This document shows positions 48,301-57,689 of a DNA stretch of 64,000 bases, in pieces (position 1 is the stretch's first letter; each line of letters begins with the position of its first letter). A program made the translations under genes and the position numbers. Below the pieces are notes generated by a model that saw nothing but the letters and a program-made list of their open reading frames with translations, ran no database searches and was not told the DNA's origin. This DNA is from Siniperca chuatsi. Taxonomy: Eukaryota; Chordata; Actinopteri; Centrarchiformes; Sinipercidae. The stretch lies in contig NC_058062.1 of assembly GCF_020085105.1 (NCBI RefSeq), forward strand, positions 24,330,562-24,394,561. The letters are read 5' to 3'.

Positions 48301-50317
48301 TGCATTGAATTGCATTGAATATATATAGATTTGTATTTTGTGGATTCATTACCTAATTTGAGCATAAAGACTAAAAATATTTTTGGGGGATTTTTACCCT
48401 GTATTTCCCTACTTTGTGCTGGTTGGTTCTTAGATATGTGGACATGTTTTTGTTGCAGGCCTGTCTTGGTTATGAATGGCTTCTCTATGGACTCTATGGC
48501 TGTGTCCGAAATCACCCCCTCATCCACTACTCCCTATATAGCAGACACTCAGCAGTTTACTAAGTCATCAGTCACCCAACAACTGTAATTTTCACATCTA
48601 TAAAATGTACATGCCATGGACACTACTTTTTGTTCCATTGAGGGAATTTTTGAGGCACTGTATAGTAGTATAAATGTCAGTCAGGTGACTGTTGGATTTC
48701 ATCCTGAAGAAGGCAGTGTGCCCAAATATCAATCTTTAGAACTTGAAATATGAGTGTTCAGCTTTCCCATTCTGTCTGTGAAGTCTGCCTGCGAGCCAGC
48801 ACCTCACTACGACAGCTGTGTGTGCTCCTTCACTTCTCTCTTGTATGTGTGTGTTTACCTTCTCGTCATCACAGCAGCAGCAGCAGCAGCAGCGGATGAG
48901 GACCAGGATGACCAGCAGCAGAACCATACCTGACAACACACACAGCACAACAGTGACAGAGCAGACAGAGTACAAGTCTGCAGTGTTCACTGCAGAGCTT
49001 TATTCTTGTCAGGCTGGAAAAGCTCCTACATCTGCAGCCAGACCTTCACATCAAGCTAAAACTGCAGTGACACAGATTCATGAAACTTTCAGGGTGTGGT
49101 TTAGCAGACACGTAAAGGACTACATTTTTGTAAGAATTTGGTCCATTTGTACCATGCAGCATGCAGTAGCTGCAGATTTAGTATGCTGTATTCTAGAAAA
49201 CTCCTGGCAACTAGCATTATAGATAAGAATGCAAAAAATAAAGCCAAAGCTAGTATTGGCTTTCCATGAGAAACCAGACCAGAAATGATTGTTCCCATTC
49301 ATTTTATAATGGACATTTGTGTTGTTGCTGTCTAGTTTGTAGCGCCGGCATTGATGTATTATGAGCTCTGGTTAGCATCATAGCTAGGCTAGTGTTAGCG
49401 TTAGCAGACGCCTGGAACAGTTGGCTCAAAATGGTAAATGGACTGTACTCACATAGCTCCTTTCTAGTCTTTCTGACTACTCAAAGCACAAAAGGAAGGA
49501 GCCATCTGATTGGCTACAGACACTTACCTGTTGAAAAAAATGCATATGTGAATCGAGCCAGAGGAGTCTCAAAACACACACACACAAATGCAGTGAAGTT
49601 CACCAGTGACAGCAGTTGGTATATAAAAGTAACAACATCCAAATATGTTTTTGATGAAAATTGCAAGTACTTTTAACTACATATATATTTGTGGATTTCT
49701 ATTACATTTATTTAAAACTATTTGTGTGTGCATCAGAAATACTTTTGTCAACCATATCTTTTTATATGTGGATTTGTTTTACATTTATATACAACGATAA
49801 ATATTTTCATGTGCATTATAAAATATTTTTGTGGAGTCATTTATATATAAATCCCGAAATCACCTGGCAGTGTAAGCATCTGACATATCAGTGAATGAAG
49901 CTGGACATCCGCTCAGCTCAAAAGTTGTTTGCATCTTTACTAACAGAATACTGTCCCAGTGGGAATGACTGACTCGCTGACTCAGTTTTCTTCCTCCTGA
50001 CCACCCATCATGTCTGTGGCTGAAGAGGTTGTGGGGAATATTCAAATGTAAACGTTTCATTGCTTTCTGCTCATTTTCTATTTTGCATTTGCCTTCAGTA
50101 AAAACAGGTTTATGAATATGGACCCTGATGCTTATGTGTTATAGAAAGCATCAGCGTTTTTGCCTGTAATCCATTTCCTTCACTCACCGATGAAGATGAA
50201 GAAGACTGCAAAAGAGGCGATGTCCCAGTCAGACTGGAAGAACTGCTTGGACTGCAGTCTAGAAACCACATCGTTGAACTGATCCTCAAACTGCTGCTGC
50301 AGGTTCCTCCGCTCCAT
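45371..50317 (-). CDS. smim22: Small integral membrane protein 22 homologue (82 aa, 3 coding exons)
   Basis: Coding exons on the minus strand: 50317-50188, 48929-48859, 45418-45371, all GT-AG with matching phases. The protein starts [18 protein letters not shown], then [20 protein letters not shown], then a single membrane span ([18 protein letters not shown]). Seven consecutive Cys and DDEK follow, then [15 protein letters not shown] and the stop. Human SMIM22 (CASIMO1, 83 aa) has the same plan: QFFQS-W before the span, a Cys cluster after it, and a basic tail ending in DNLALEP. It also sits beside ROGDI in the same convergent orientation. The human microprotein is membrane-associated and reported to interact with squalene epoxidase; any such role in fish is inference. 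The Cys cluster is a likely palmitoylation site. A noncoding first exon ending at donor 51047/51046 is probable. The second coding intron holds two LINE relics. Confidence 0.92.
45590..46441 (+). mobile_element. L2-type LINE 3' end, inactive
   Basis: The plus strand shows reverse-transcriptase C-terminal pieces: [16 protein letters not shown], a YCNSL-like motif, [30 protein letters not shown] and TLWNCLL. All are split by stops. The element ends with GAAAAGTGCTATATAAATAA and AGC, the typical L2-type tail. It lies antisense inside the smim22 intron. Confidence 0.8.
46862..48325 (+). mobile_element. L2-type LINE, longer 3' fragment, inactive
   Basis: The plus strand begins within the reverse-transcriptase palm ([20 protein letters not shown]). 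The catalytic YADD box follows only after a frameshift ([11 protein letters not shown]). Next come [15 protein letters not shown] and a 157-aa open stretch (47367-47840) with [37 protein letters not shown] and LLFDKAYS. The 3' end has AATTGCATTG repeats at about 48290-48322. It is a 5'-truncated CR1/L2-clade copy, antisense to smim22. The long ORF is a relic, not a host gene. Confidence 0.85.
48872..48893 (-). repeat. CAG/CTG repeat encoding the poly-Cys of smim22
   Basis: Seven plus-strand CAG units are read as TGC on the minus strand and encode most of the Cys7 run in smim22 exon 3. Length variation here would change the number of cysteines without a frameshift. Confidence 0.8.
49425..49510 (+). 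repeat. Common fish repeat fragment (smim22 intron)
   Basis: AAATGGACTGTACTCACATAG followed by TTTCTAGTCTTTCTGACTAC and TCAAAGCACAAAAGG matches a short dispersed sequence I recognise as frequent in teleost genomes (…TATAGCGCTTTTCTAGTC…). It is non-coding. Confidence 0.5.
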
Positions 50318-50333
50318 CGCTGTCTGCTTTCAG

Positions 50334-50336
<3 letters not shown>

Positions 50337-50366
<30 letters not shown>
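50337..50366 (-). repeat. (TG)15 tract at the smim22 3' splice site
   Basis: Thirty nt of perfect CA on the plus strand are read as TG on the minus strand. They end about 10 nt upstream of the CAG acceptor for the exon with the smim22 start codon, in the place of a normal polypyrimidine tract. Tandem acceptors (CAG then ACAG) follow; both keep the same ORF. Confidence 0.85.
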
Positions 50367-50368
<2 letters not shown>

Positions 50369-51046
50369 ACCAGTCGGCACACTTAATGCCACATAGTAAC
50401 TTATTAATAACAGTTCACAGAAAAAAGTGGGAATGTTGGAAAAGGTGAATGTTTCTCCTGAAGAGGAAAGGCAACTGACCTCTCCCCTTTCGATCTGAAC
50501 AAATGTTTTCCTACATGCTAACCTGTATGAGAGCGCGTCAGGGACCAGAAAGACCAACCCTTCAGGAGACAGGGGCCCTCAAAGTTGACCCACATTGGAC
50601 CCCCAGCCCACCAAAGACACAGATGTCTTCTTCAAAAATAAACAGAACAGTTTGGTTCTCTGATTATGGAGACACAAGGTTATCCACAATGTCACTACTT
50701 CTGGTCCAAAATAAAGAACTAAATGTGGAAACGCAGATTTACTACTTTCTGTTTTCACGTGTTGGTTCCATCTCCTGAAGGTTTCCTGTTTGCCCCTTTT
50801 GCACAGCGAAAATCCACCTTTAACCACTTTCTCACACCAAACACCGTGCTATTCGCCACAGCGGTCCGCGCGCTTCCTGCTGTGCTGGCTGGAATCCGTC
50901 GCCATCATCGCATTAAGGCAGCAGCCTTCATTCACGCGCACGGTTTGAAAGATAGGATTTGATAAAACATTTTAACGTAGCTACAGCAAATGAAAGCACG
51001 GTCGTTATAAACTATACAGTGTTATTCGGAAGAGCAGGTTGCTTAC

Positions 51047-51120
51047 CTGTAAATGGAGTCGCTTGTTTTGACCGTTTCCTTCCGGGTACGAGGTGTACCT
51101 GACGCACTGATTGGATTCTA
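51047..51120 (-). promoter_or_regulatory. Probable smim22 noncoding exon 1 and promoter
   Basis: On the minus strand there is a CCAAT box (51114-51110) and an ETS-type CCGGAAG (51085-51079), followed by a strong donor ACAG/GTAAGC with the cut between 51047 and 51046. It is the only convincing upstream start for smim22. No TATA box is seen. The decamer minisatellite begins about 55 bp further upstream. Confidence 0.55.
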
Positions 51121-51167
51121 CCTGCCGCGTTTCGCGCTGGCATCAAACGGCCGTCCACCGCTGCTGA

Positions 51168-54100
51168 GATGACTCTGAAGCAGACTGAAGCAGACTGCTG
51201 GACTCTGAAGCAGACTGGTGGACTCTGATGCAGACTGGTGCAGACTGCTGGACTCTGGTGCAGACTGGTGGACTCTGATGCAGACTGAAGCAGACTGGTG
51301 GACTCTGAAGCAGACTGGTGGACTCTGAAGCAGACTGAAGCAGACTGGTGGACTCTGATGCAGACTGAAGCAGACTGCTGGACTCTGAAGCAGACTGGTG
51401 GACTCTGGTGCAGACTGGTGGACACTGATGCAGACTGGTGGACTCTGATGCAGACTGGTGGACTCTGATGCAGACTGGTGCAGACTGGTGGACTCTGATG
51501 CAGACTGGTGGACTCTGATGCAGACTGGTGGACACTGATGAAGACTGGTGCAGACTGGTGGAGAATGGTGCAGACTGGTGGACTCTGATGCAGACTGGTG
51601 GACTCTGATGCAGACTGGTAGACACTGATGCAGACTGGTGGACTCTGATGCAGACTGGTGGACTCTGATGCAGACTGGTGGACTCTGATGCAGACTGGTG
51701 GACTCTGATGCAGACTGGTGGACTCTGATGCAGACTGGTGGACACTGATGAAGACTGGTGCAGACTGGTGGAGAATGGTGCAGACTGGTGGACTCTGATG
51801 CAGACTGGTAGACACTGATGCAGACTGGTGGACACTGATGCAGACTGAAGCAGACTGCTGGACTCTGAAGCAGACTGGTGGACTCTGATGCAGACTGGTG
51901 CAGACTGGTGGACTCTGATGCAGACTGATGCAGACTGGTGGACACTGATGCAGACTGGTGGACTCTGATGCAGACTGGTGGACTCTGATGCAGACTGGTG
52001 CAGACTGGTGGACTCTGATGCAGACTGGTGGACTCTGATGCAGACTGGTGGACACTGATGCAGACTGGTGGACACTGATGAAGACTGGTGCAGACTGGTG
52101 GACTCTGATGCAGACTGGTAGACACTGATGCAGACTGGTGGACTCTGATGCAGACTGGTGGAGACTGATGCAGACTGGTGCAGACTGATGCAGACTGGTG
52201 GACACTGATGCAGACTGGTGGAGACTGGTGGACACTGATGCAGACTGGTGGACTCTGATGCAGACTGGTGGAGACTGGTGGACTCTGATGCAGACTGGTG
52301 CACTCTGATGCAGACTGGTGGAGACTGATGCAGACTGGTGGAGACTGGTGCAGACTGGTGGAGACTGGTGCAGACTGGTGCAGACTGGTGGAGACTGGTG
52401 GACTCTGATGCAGACTGGTGCACTCTGATGCAGACTGGTGGAGACTGGTGGAGACTGGTGGACTCTGATGCAGACTGGTGCAGACTGATGCAGACTGGTG
52501 GACTCCGATGCAGACTGGTGCAGACTGGTGGAGACTGGTGCAGACTGGTGGAGACTGGTGGAGAATGGTGCAGACTGGTGGACTCTGATGCAGACTGGTA
52601 GACACTGATGCAGACTGGTGGACACTGATGCAGACTGAAGCAGACTGCTGGACTCTGAAGCAGACTGGTGGACTCTGATGCAGACTGGTGCAGACTGGTG
52701 GACTCTGATGCAGACTGATGCAGACTGGTGGACACTGATGCAGACTGGTGGACTCTGATGCAGACTGGTGGACTCTGATGCAGACTGGTGCAGACTGGTG
52801 GACTCTGATGCAGACTGGTGGACTCTGATGCAGACTGGTGGACACTGATGCAGACTGGTGGACACTGATGAAGACTGGTGCAGACTGGTGGACTCTGATG
52901 CAGACTGGTAGACACTGATGCAGACTGGTGGACTCTGATGCAGACTGGTGGAGACTGATGCAGACTGGTGCAGACTGATGCAGACTGGTGGACACTGATG
53001 CAGACTGGTGGAGACTGGTGGACACTGATGCAGACTGGTGGACTCTGATGCAGACTGGTGGAGACTGGTGGACTCTGATGCAGACTGGTGCACTCTGATG
53101 CAGACTGGTGGAGACTGATGCAGACTGGTGGAGACTGGTGCAGACTGGTGGAGACTGGTGCAGACTGGTGCAGACTGGTGGAGACTGGTGGACTCTGATG
53201 CAGACTGGTGCACTCTGATGCAGACTGGTGGAGACTGGTGGAGACTGGTGGACTCTGATGCAGACTGGTGCAGACTGATGCAGACTGGTGGACTCCGATG
53301 CAGACTGGTGCAGACTGGTGGAGACTGGTGCAGACTGGTGGAGACTGGTGCAGACTGGTGGACTCTGATGCAGACTGGTGGACTCTGATGCAGACTGGTG
53401 CAGACTGGTGGAGACTGATGGACACGGATGCAGACTGGTGCAGACTGGTGGACTCTGATGCAGACTGGTGCAGACTGGTGGACTCTGATGCAGACTGGTG
53501 GAGAATGGTGCAGACTGGTGGACACTGATGCAGACTGGTGGACTCTGATGCAGACTGGTGGACACTGATGCATACTGGTGCAGACTGGTGGACACTGATG
53601 CAGACTGGTGCAGACTGGTGGACACTGATGCAGACTGGTGGACTCTGATGCAGACTGGTGCAGACTGGTGGAGACTGGTGGACTCTGATGCAGACTGGTG
53701 GACTCTGATGCAGACTGATGCAGACTGGTGGAGACTGATGCAGACTGGTGCAGACTGGTGCAGACTGGTGGACTCTGATGCAGACTGGTGGAGACTGGTG
53801 GACTCTGATGCAGACTGGTGCAGACTGGTGGAGACTGATGGACACGGATGCAGACTGGTGGACTCTGATGCAGACTGGTGCAGACTGGTGGACTCTGATG
53901 CAGACTGGTGGAGAATGGTGCAGACTGGTGGACACTGATGCAGACTGGTGCAGACTGGTGGAGACTGGTGGATACTGGTGCAGACTGGTGCAGACTGGTG
54001 GAAACTGGTGGACACTGATGCAGACTGATGCAGACTGGTTCAGACTGATGCAGACTGGTGGACACTGATGCAGACTGGTGGAGACTGATGCAGACTGGTG

Positions 54101-54760
54101 CAGACTGATGCAGACTGGTGGACACTGATGCAGACTGGTGGACTCTGATGCAGACTGGTGGACACTGATGCAGACTGGTGCAGACTGATGCAGACTGGTG
54201 GACACTGATGCAGACTGGTGCAGACTGGTGGACACTGATGCAGACTGATGTAAACTGGTGCAGACTGGTGGACTCTGATGCAGACTGGTGGACACTGATG
54301 CAGACTGGTGGACACTGATGCAGACTGGTGGACACTGGTGCAGACTGGTGGACACTGATGCAGACTGATGCAGACTGGTTCAGACTGATGCAGACTGGTG
54401 GACACTGATACAGACTGATGCAGACTGGTTCAGACTGATGCAGACTGGTGGACACTGATGCAGACTGGTGGAGACTGATGCAGACTGGTGCAGACTGGTT
54501 CAGACTGATGCAGACTGGTGGACACTGATGCAGACTGGTTCAGACTGATGCAGACTGGTGGACACTGATGCAGACTGATGCAGACTGGTGCAGACTGGTG
54601 GACACTGATGCAGACTGGTGCAGACTGATGCAGACTGGTGGACACTGATGCAGACTGGTTCAGACTGATGCAGACTGGTGGACACTGATGCAGACTGATG
54701 CAGACTGGTGCAGACTGGTGGACACTGATGCAGACTGGTGCAGACTGATGCAGAGTGGTG
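51168..54760. repeat. Giant decamer minisatellite (about 3.6 kb, roughly 358 units)
   Basis: The array is built of 10-bp units in near-perfect register: CAGACTGGTG alternates with GACTCTGATG, GACACTGATG or GAGACTGGTG. Minor variants are CAGACTGAAG, GAGAATGGTG and AAGACTGGTG. The left edge (to about 51400) and the right edge (from about 54000) use different unit mixes. Because 10 is not a multiple of 3, all three minus-strand frames encode the same cycling peptide (TSLHQ, SASES, PPVC motifs) without stops; these are not genes. The array lies between the smim22 promoter and the cog1-side spacer. Confidence 0.97.
51771..53350 (+). repeat. Perfect 790-bp tandem duplication inside the minisatellite
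   Basis: Units 51771-52560 and 52561-53350 are identical over all 79 decamers that I compared block by block, including rare variants such as GACTCCGATG, CACTCTGATG and CAGACTGGTA. Matching stops at both outer edges. This is a recent unequal exchange or replication duplication, or an assembly artefact. Confidence 0.93.
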
Positions 54761-54766
54761 CAGAGG

Positions 54767-56180
54767 ACGCAGGGGACGCAGAGTCCACCTACTCCAGCTG
54801 ACCCGTCTGGAAAGTGAAGGCTCCCAGTTCTTGCACTGGCTGAAAAACGTGCGGCTCTTCTGTTAACCTGCTGCGGAAGATCATTTCCGCCAGGAAAAGA
54901 ACAAAATGACTCATACTCTTAGTAAGTCCAAATTTTGATTTACTATCACATCATCATGAAATAAAAAGTCATAATATGACATTTGATCTCATAATTTTCA
55001 CTTAACCATGAGCATTGTTATTATGATTAACTTTAATGTTTTAACTTTAATTTCCTCGTGGAAATGGGCTTCCATAACTGCGTCATCAAACACCTGATGA
55101 GCCCCTGAGTCATTTTATTTGATTAAGTTTATTTTGGTGTGAGCCAAATTCTACACTGATAAATTGAAAGCTATCATAAGTGAACCAACTCCTCTGATTA
55201 TACATTTCATGAAGGCAGGATTTATTGCAAGACTGTCGTATTAGATGGGCGGAATGTGTGTGTGGTGATGGAGCTGATAAATACTGTGACATAGCTTACA
55301 TTGTTGATGTTGATGAAGTGGCGTTTGCTTGCTATGGAAATTCCCTCTCTGTTCCTATTATAATGTGATATATATATAATATAATATAATATAATGTGCC
55401 TGCGAGCATAATGTATATCACATGTATCACATCACAGTCAACCACTCACCATTTATTTTTTGTTCTTTGAAAGAATAAAACAAAGAGAAGTGGAAATCAC
55501 TTGATAAGTTGTCACAACTGCCAAACGTTGTGTATTTCGGGATCAATTAAAGGGGGAAGAGCAACCAGACCAGGTGGACTGTGTGTGTGTGGATTTCTCA
55601 GTTGTATCCTTAAAGCCCCCTTCCTCTCAGAAAGCTGTTTTGCTTATCATTGCTTGCTGTGATGCCTGAGCGTCACTGTGCAGAATGATGTATTCACATT
55701 CATCTGCTGACGTCCCAGCAGGTTTTCACACATCACGACTAGTTTGGAGCCGATCACGGTTCAGTTTACAGCTTACATAAGTGCGATGTGGAAACTTGAA
55801 ACCTCCAGGTCACTTCATGGATGTATTATTAGATCTGGGTACCAGACCACTGAGAGTTGCTCGCCCGGTGCATACGCCAAAAAAGCTTCTGGGTTTACTT
55901 CCGGGGTCTGCGGCCCCCTGTGTTTCTCCCGCTCCGCCCATAGACTTTATGTTGTGATGACGTCACAGATTTTGAAATCGCTTTTCTCGGCTCGAGGATA
56001 CAAATATAAAACCTCCATGGATCAAAAATTCATAACAGAGTCACGATTGTCCTTGTTTGCAGTTCGAGGTGTCGTGTCAACAGTTTTACAGACGTCTCTG
56101 TTATAATGGCGGCCTTTGGGGAAAATGCTTTTCACTGCAATACCGCGAGTGGCCACTGGAAAACAATGGCTGCGAGGCTG
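54767..56180. other. Spacer between minisatellite and GGATCC array
   Basis: I see no gene here. It contains a TATAA-rich run (about 55368-55395) and, at about 55830-56180, a dispersed fish repeat with CCATAGACTTTATGTTGTGA and TGACGTCACAGATTTTG. The sequence after 56100 (ATGGCGGCCTTTGGGG) runs directly into the minisatellite. Confidence 0.55.
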
Positions 56181-56181
56181 A

Positions 56182-56513
56182 GCGGCGGGATCCAGGGGCG
56201 GATCCAGCGGTGGGATTCAGGGGTGGGATCCAGGGGCGGGATCCAGGGGCGGATCCAGCGGCGGATCCAGGGGCGGGATCCAGGGGCGGGATCCAGCGGC
56301 GGATCCAGCTTCGGATCCAGGGGCGGATCCAGGGGCGGGGTCCAGGGGCGGATCCAGCGGTGGGATCCAGGGGTGGGATCCAGGGGCAGATCCAGCGGCG
56401 GATCCAGGGGCAGGATCCAGCGGCGGATCCAGGGGCAGGATCCAGGGCGGATCCAGCGGTGGGATTCAGGGGTGGGATCCAGGGGCGGATCCAGGGGCGG
56501 GATCCAGGGGCGC
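56182..56513 (+). repeat. GGATCC (BamHI-site) minisatellite
   Basis: About 28 irregular units of 11-13 bp: GGATCCAGGGGC, GGGATCCAGGGGC, GGATCCAGCGGC and GGGATTCAGGGGT. The plus strand is G-rich with frequent GGGG and GGG runs. Both strands are open in at least one frame (GGIQGRDPGA-type plus, PGSAPGSRPWI-type minus), a low-complexity effect. The array joins directly to a LINE tail on its right. Confidence 0.93.
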
Positions 56514-56539
56514 GCTCAGCCCCAACAGAACGTAGCAAA

Positions 56540-57045
56540 ACGTTTATGGAGACGGAGACGGTGGTCTGTCCAACGATTTATTGTAACTCCGATGAGACAC
56601 AACAGCACCTCTTGATGGACTGCTACAGAGCTCAAGAGGTCTGGACCACCTTGAAAGGACTCGGTCTCTCTTTTGATATGAATTACAACTCAGGCATGTA
56701 TGGACTCCTAGAAGACAAAATGCCTCCGAAACAAAAAGAAGCTGATGAGCTTCAGCTGCTCATCAGCATTGTGTGTGTACACATCTGGAAAACCAGATGT
56801 GCCGTGGTTTTAAATCAGTGCTGACGGACCTCCGGAGGAGGACTATGGATAAAAGACTTTTACTCCCCTGGGACACACTGGACTTTTAATATCTTATCTC
56901 TCGCTTGGCCCTTCATATTAGCTAACACTTTTACCACTTTGTATTATGTTTAATATTCATGTATGAATTGTATTGAAGTATTTATGTTGTGTTTTTGTTT
57001 TTGTAAACTTTGTATAAACTTGTTGAAACTTAATAAAGATTTACA
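56540..57045 (+). mobile_element. L1/Tx1-type LINE 3' end
   Basis: The plus strand reads CPTIYCNSDETQQHLLMDC then YRAQEVWTTLKGLGLSF and LISIVCVHIWKTR. This is the Cys/His-type C-terminal tail of L1-clade reverse transcriptases (C-x-C, ETxxHLLxxC, VW). A stop at 56821-56823 is followed by a 3' UTR ending in AATAAAG near 57032. The tail frame is intact but the element is 5'-truncated at the minisatellite. Confidence 0.75.
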
Positions 57046-57430
57046 CCCCGCACTGCCTCTTTAGACCTGCTGTTTCTGCACACTCTGCTGCTGACACCTC
57101 TGACACCTGCTCACCTTTCGAGGAAACGTGCGTTCAACCCGGAAGCTGGAGCAAAGCGGTGCACGCCATGTTTTGTCTCGTTATCCATCCATGGCTCCCA
57201 CGGGAGAACGGGTCTCCAGCAGTTAAAGTTTCAAAGTGAAAAATCTTAACATATTCATAGAGTTGGGATTTTTGAATGAGGCAGAAGGAGGAATGTCATT
57301 AACTAGTTCATATATAATTTTTGTGGAAAAACCATATCAAACACAAATTATTATTTGTACATGTCAGGGGGGGTAGACATGAGCAACAAAGATGTGTGTG
57401 GATGGAACTTGTAAGAAATGGATTGGCAGG

Positions 57431-57479
57431 TTTATTATTATTATTATTATCAGACGGTTATAATAATAATAATAATAAA
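57431..57479. repeat. Perfect 20-bp (TTA)n/(TAA)n hairpin
   Basis: TTTATTATTATTATTATTAT at 57431-57450 is the exact reverse complement of 57460-57479, with a 9-nt spacer (CAGACGGTT). It lies 210 bp upstream of the cog1 start codon. Confidence 0.9.
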
Positions 57480-57489
57480 ACACTTTGGG

Positions 57490-57689
57490 GTGATTTGATT
57501 GGCTCGGCAGTGTGGGTAGGCGGCACCCAACCTACACGGAAATGTTCTCTGACAGACAGCTTTTGTGACCAATAAACACATCGTACTCGGTCGTCGTCAC
57601 ATTATTGCTTACGTGGAGGCAGGAAGTGTACTTCCGCAGGTCTTCCGGGTTGGAGGTCCTGCAGCGTCTGAAGTTGTTTTGGAGGTGCG
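57490..57689 (+). promoter_or_regulatory. cog1 promoter region, TATA-less, ETS cluster
   Basis: An inverted CCAAT box (ATTGG, 57498-57502) and a direct CCAAT near 57569 precede three ETS-type cores within 30 bp: AGGAAGTG (57621-57628), ACTTCCGC (57630-57637) and CTTCCGGG (57642-57649). They lie just before the cog1 ATG at 57690. This is typical of housekeeping promoters. The TSS itself is inferred. Confidence 0.5.

Noticed and set aside
51012-54455. Very long minus-strand ORFs (1147, 1070 and 965 codons) and plus-strand ORFs of 86-126 codons in the decamer array
   Set aside because: They are products of a 10-bp repeat that lacks stop triplets on one strand. All three frames give the same cycling peptide, with no conserved domain, and the array breaks into unrelated sequence at both ends.
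56057-56824. 255-codon plus-strand ORF and 145-codon minus-strand ORF across the GGATCC array
   Set aside because: This is low-complexity translation of a minisatellite. Only the last 90 codons of the plus frame have meaning, as a LINE C-terminal relic.
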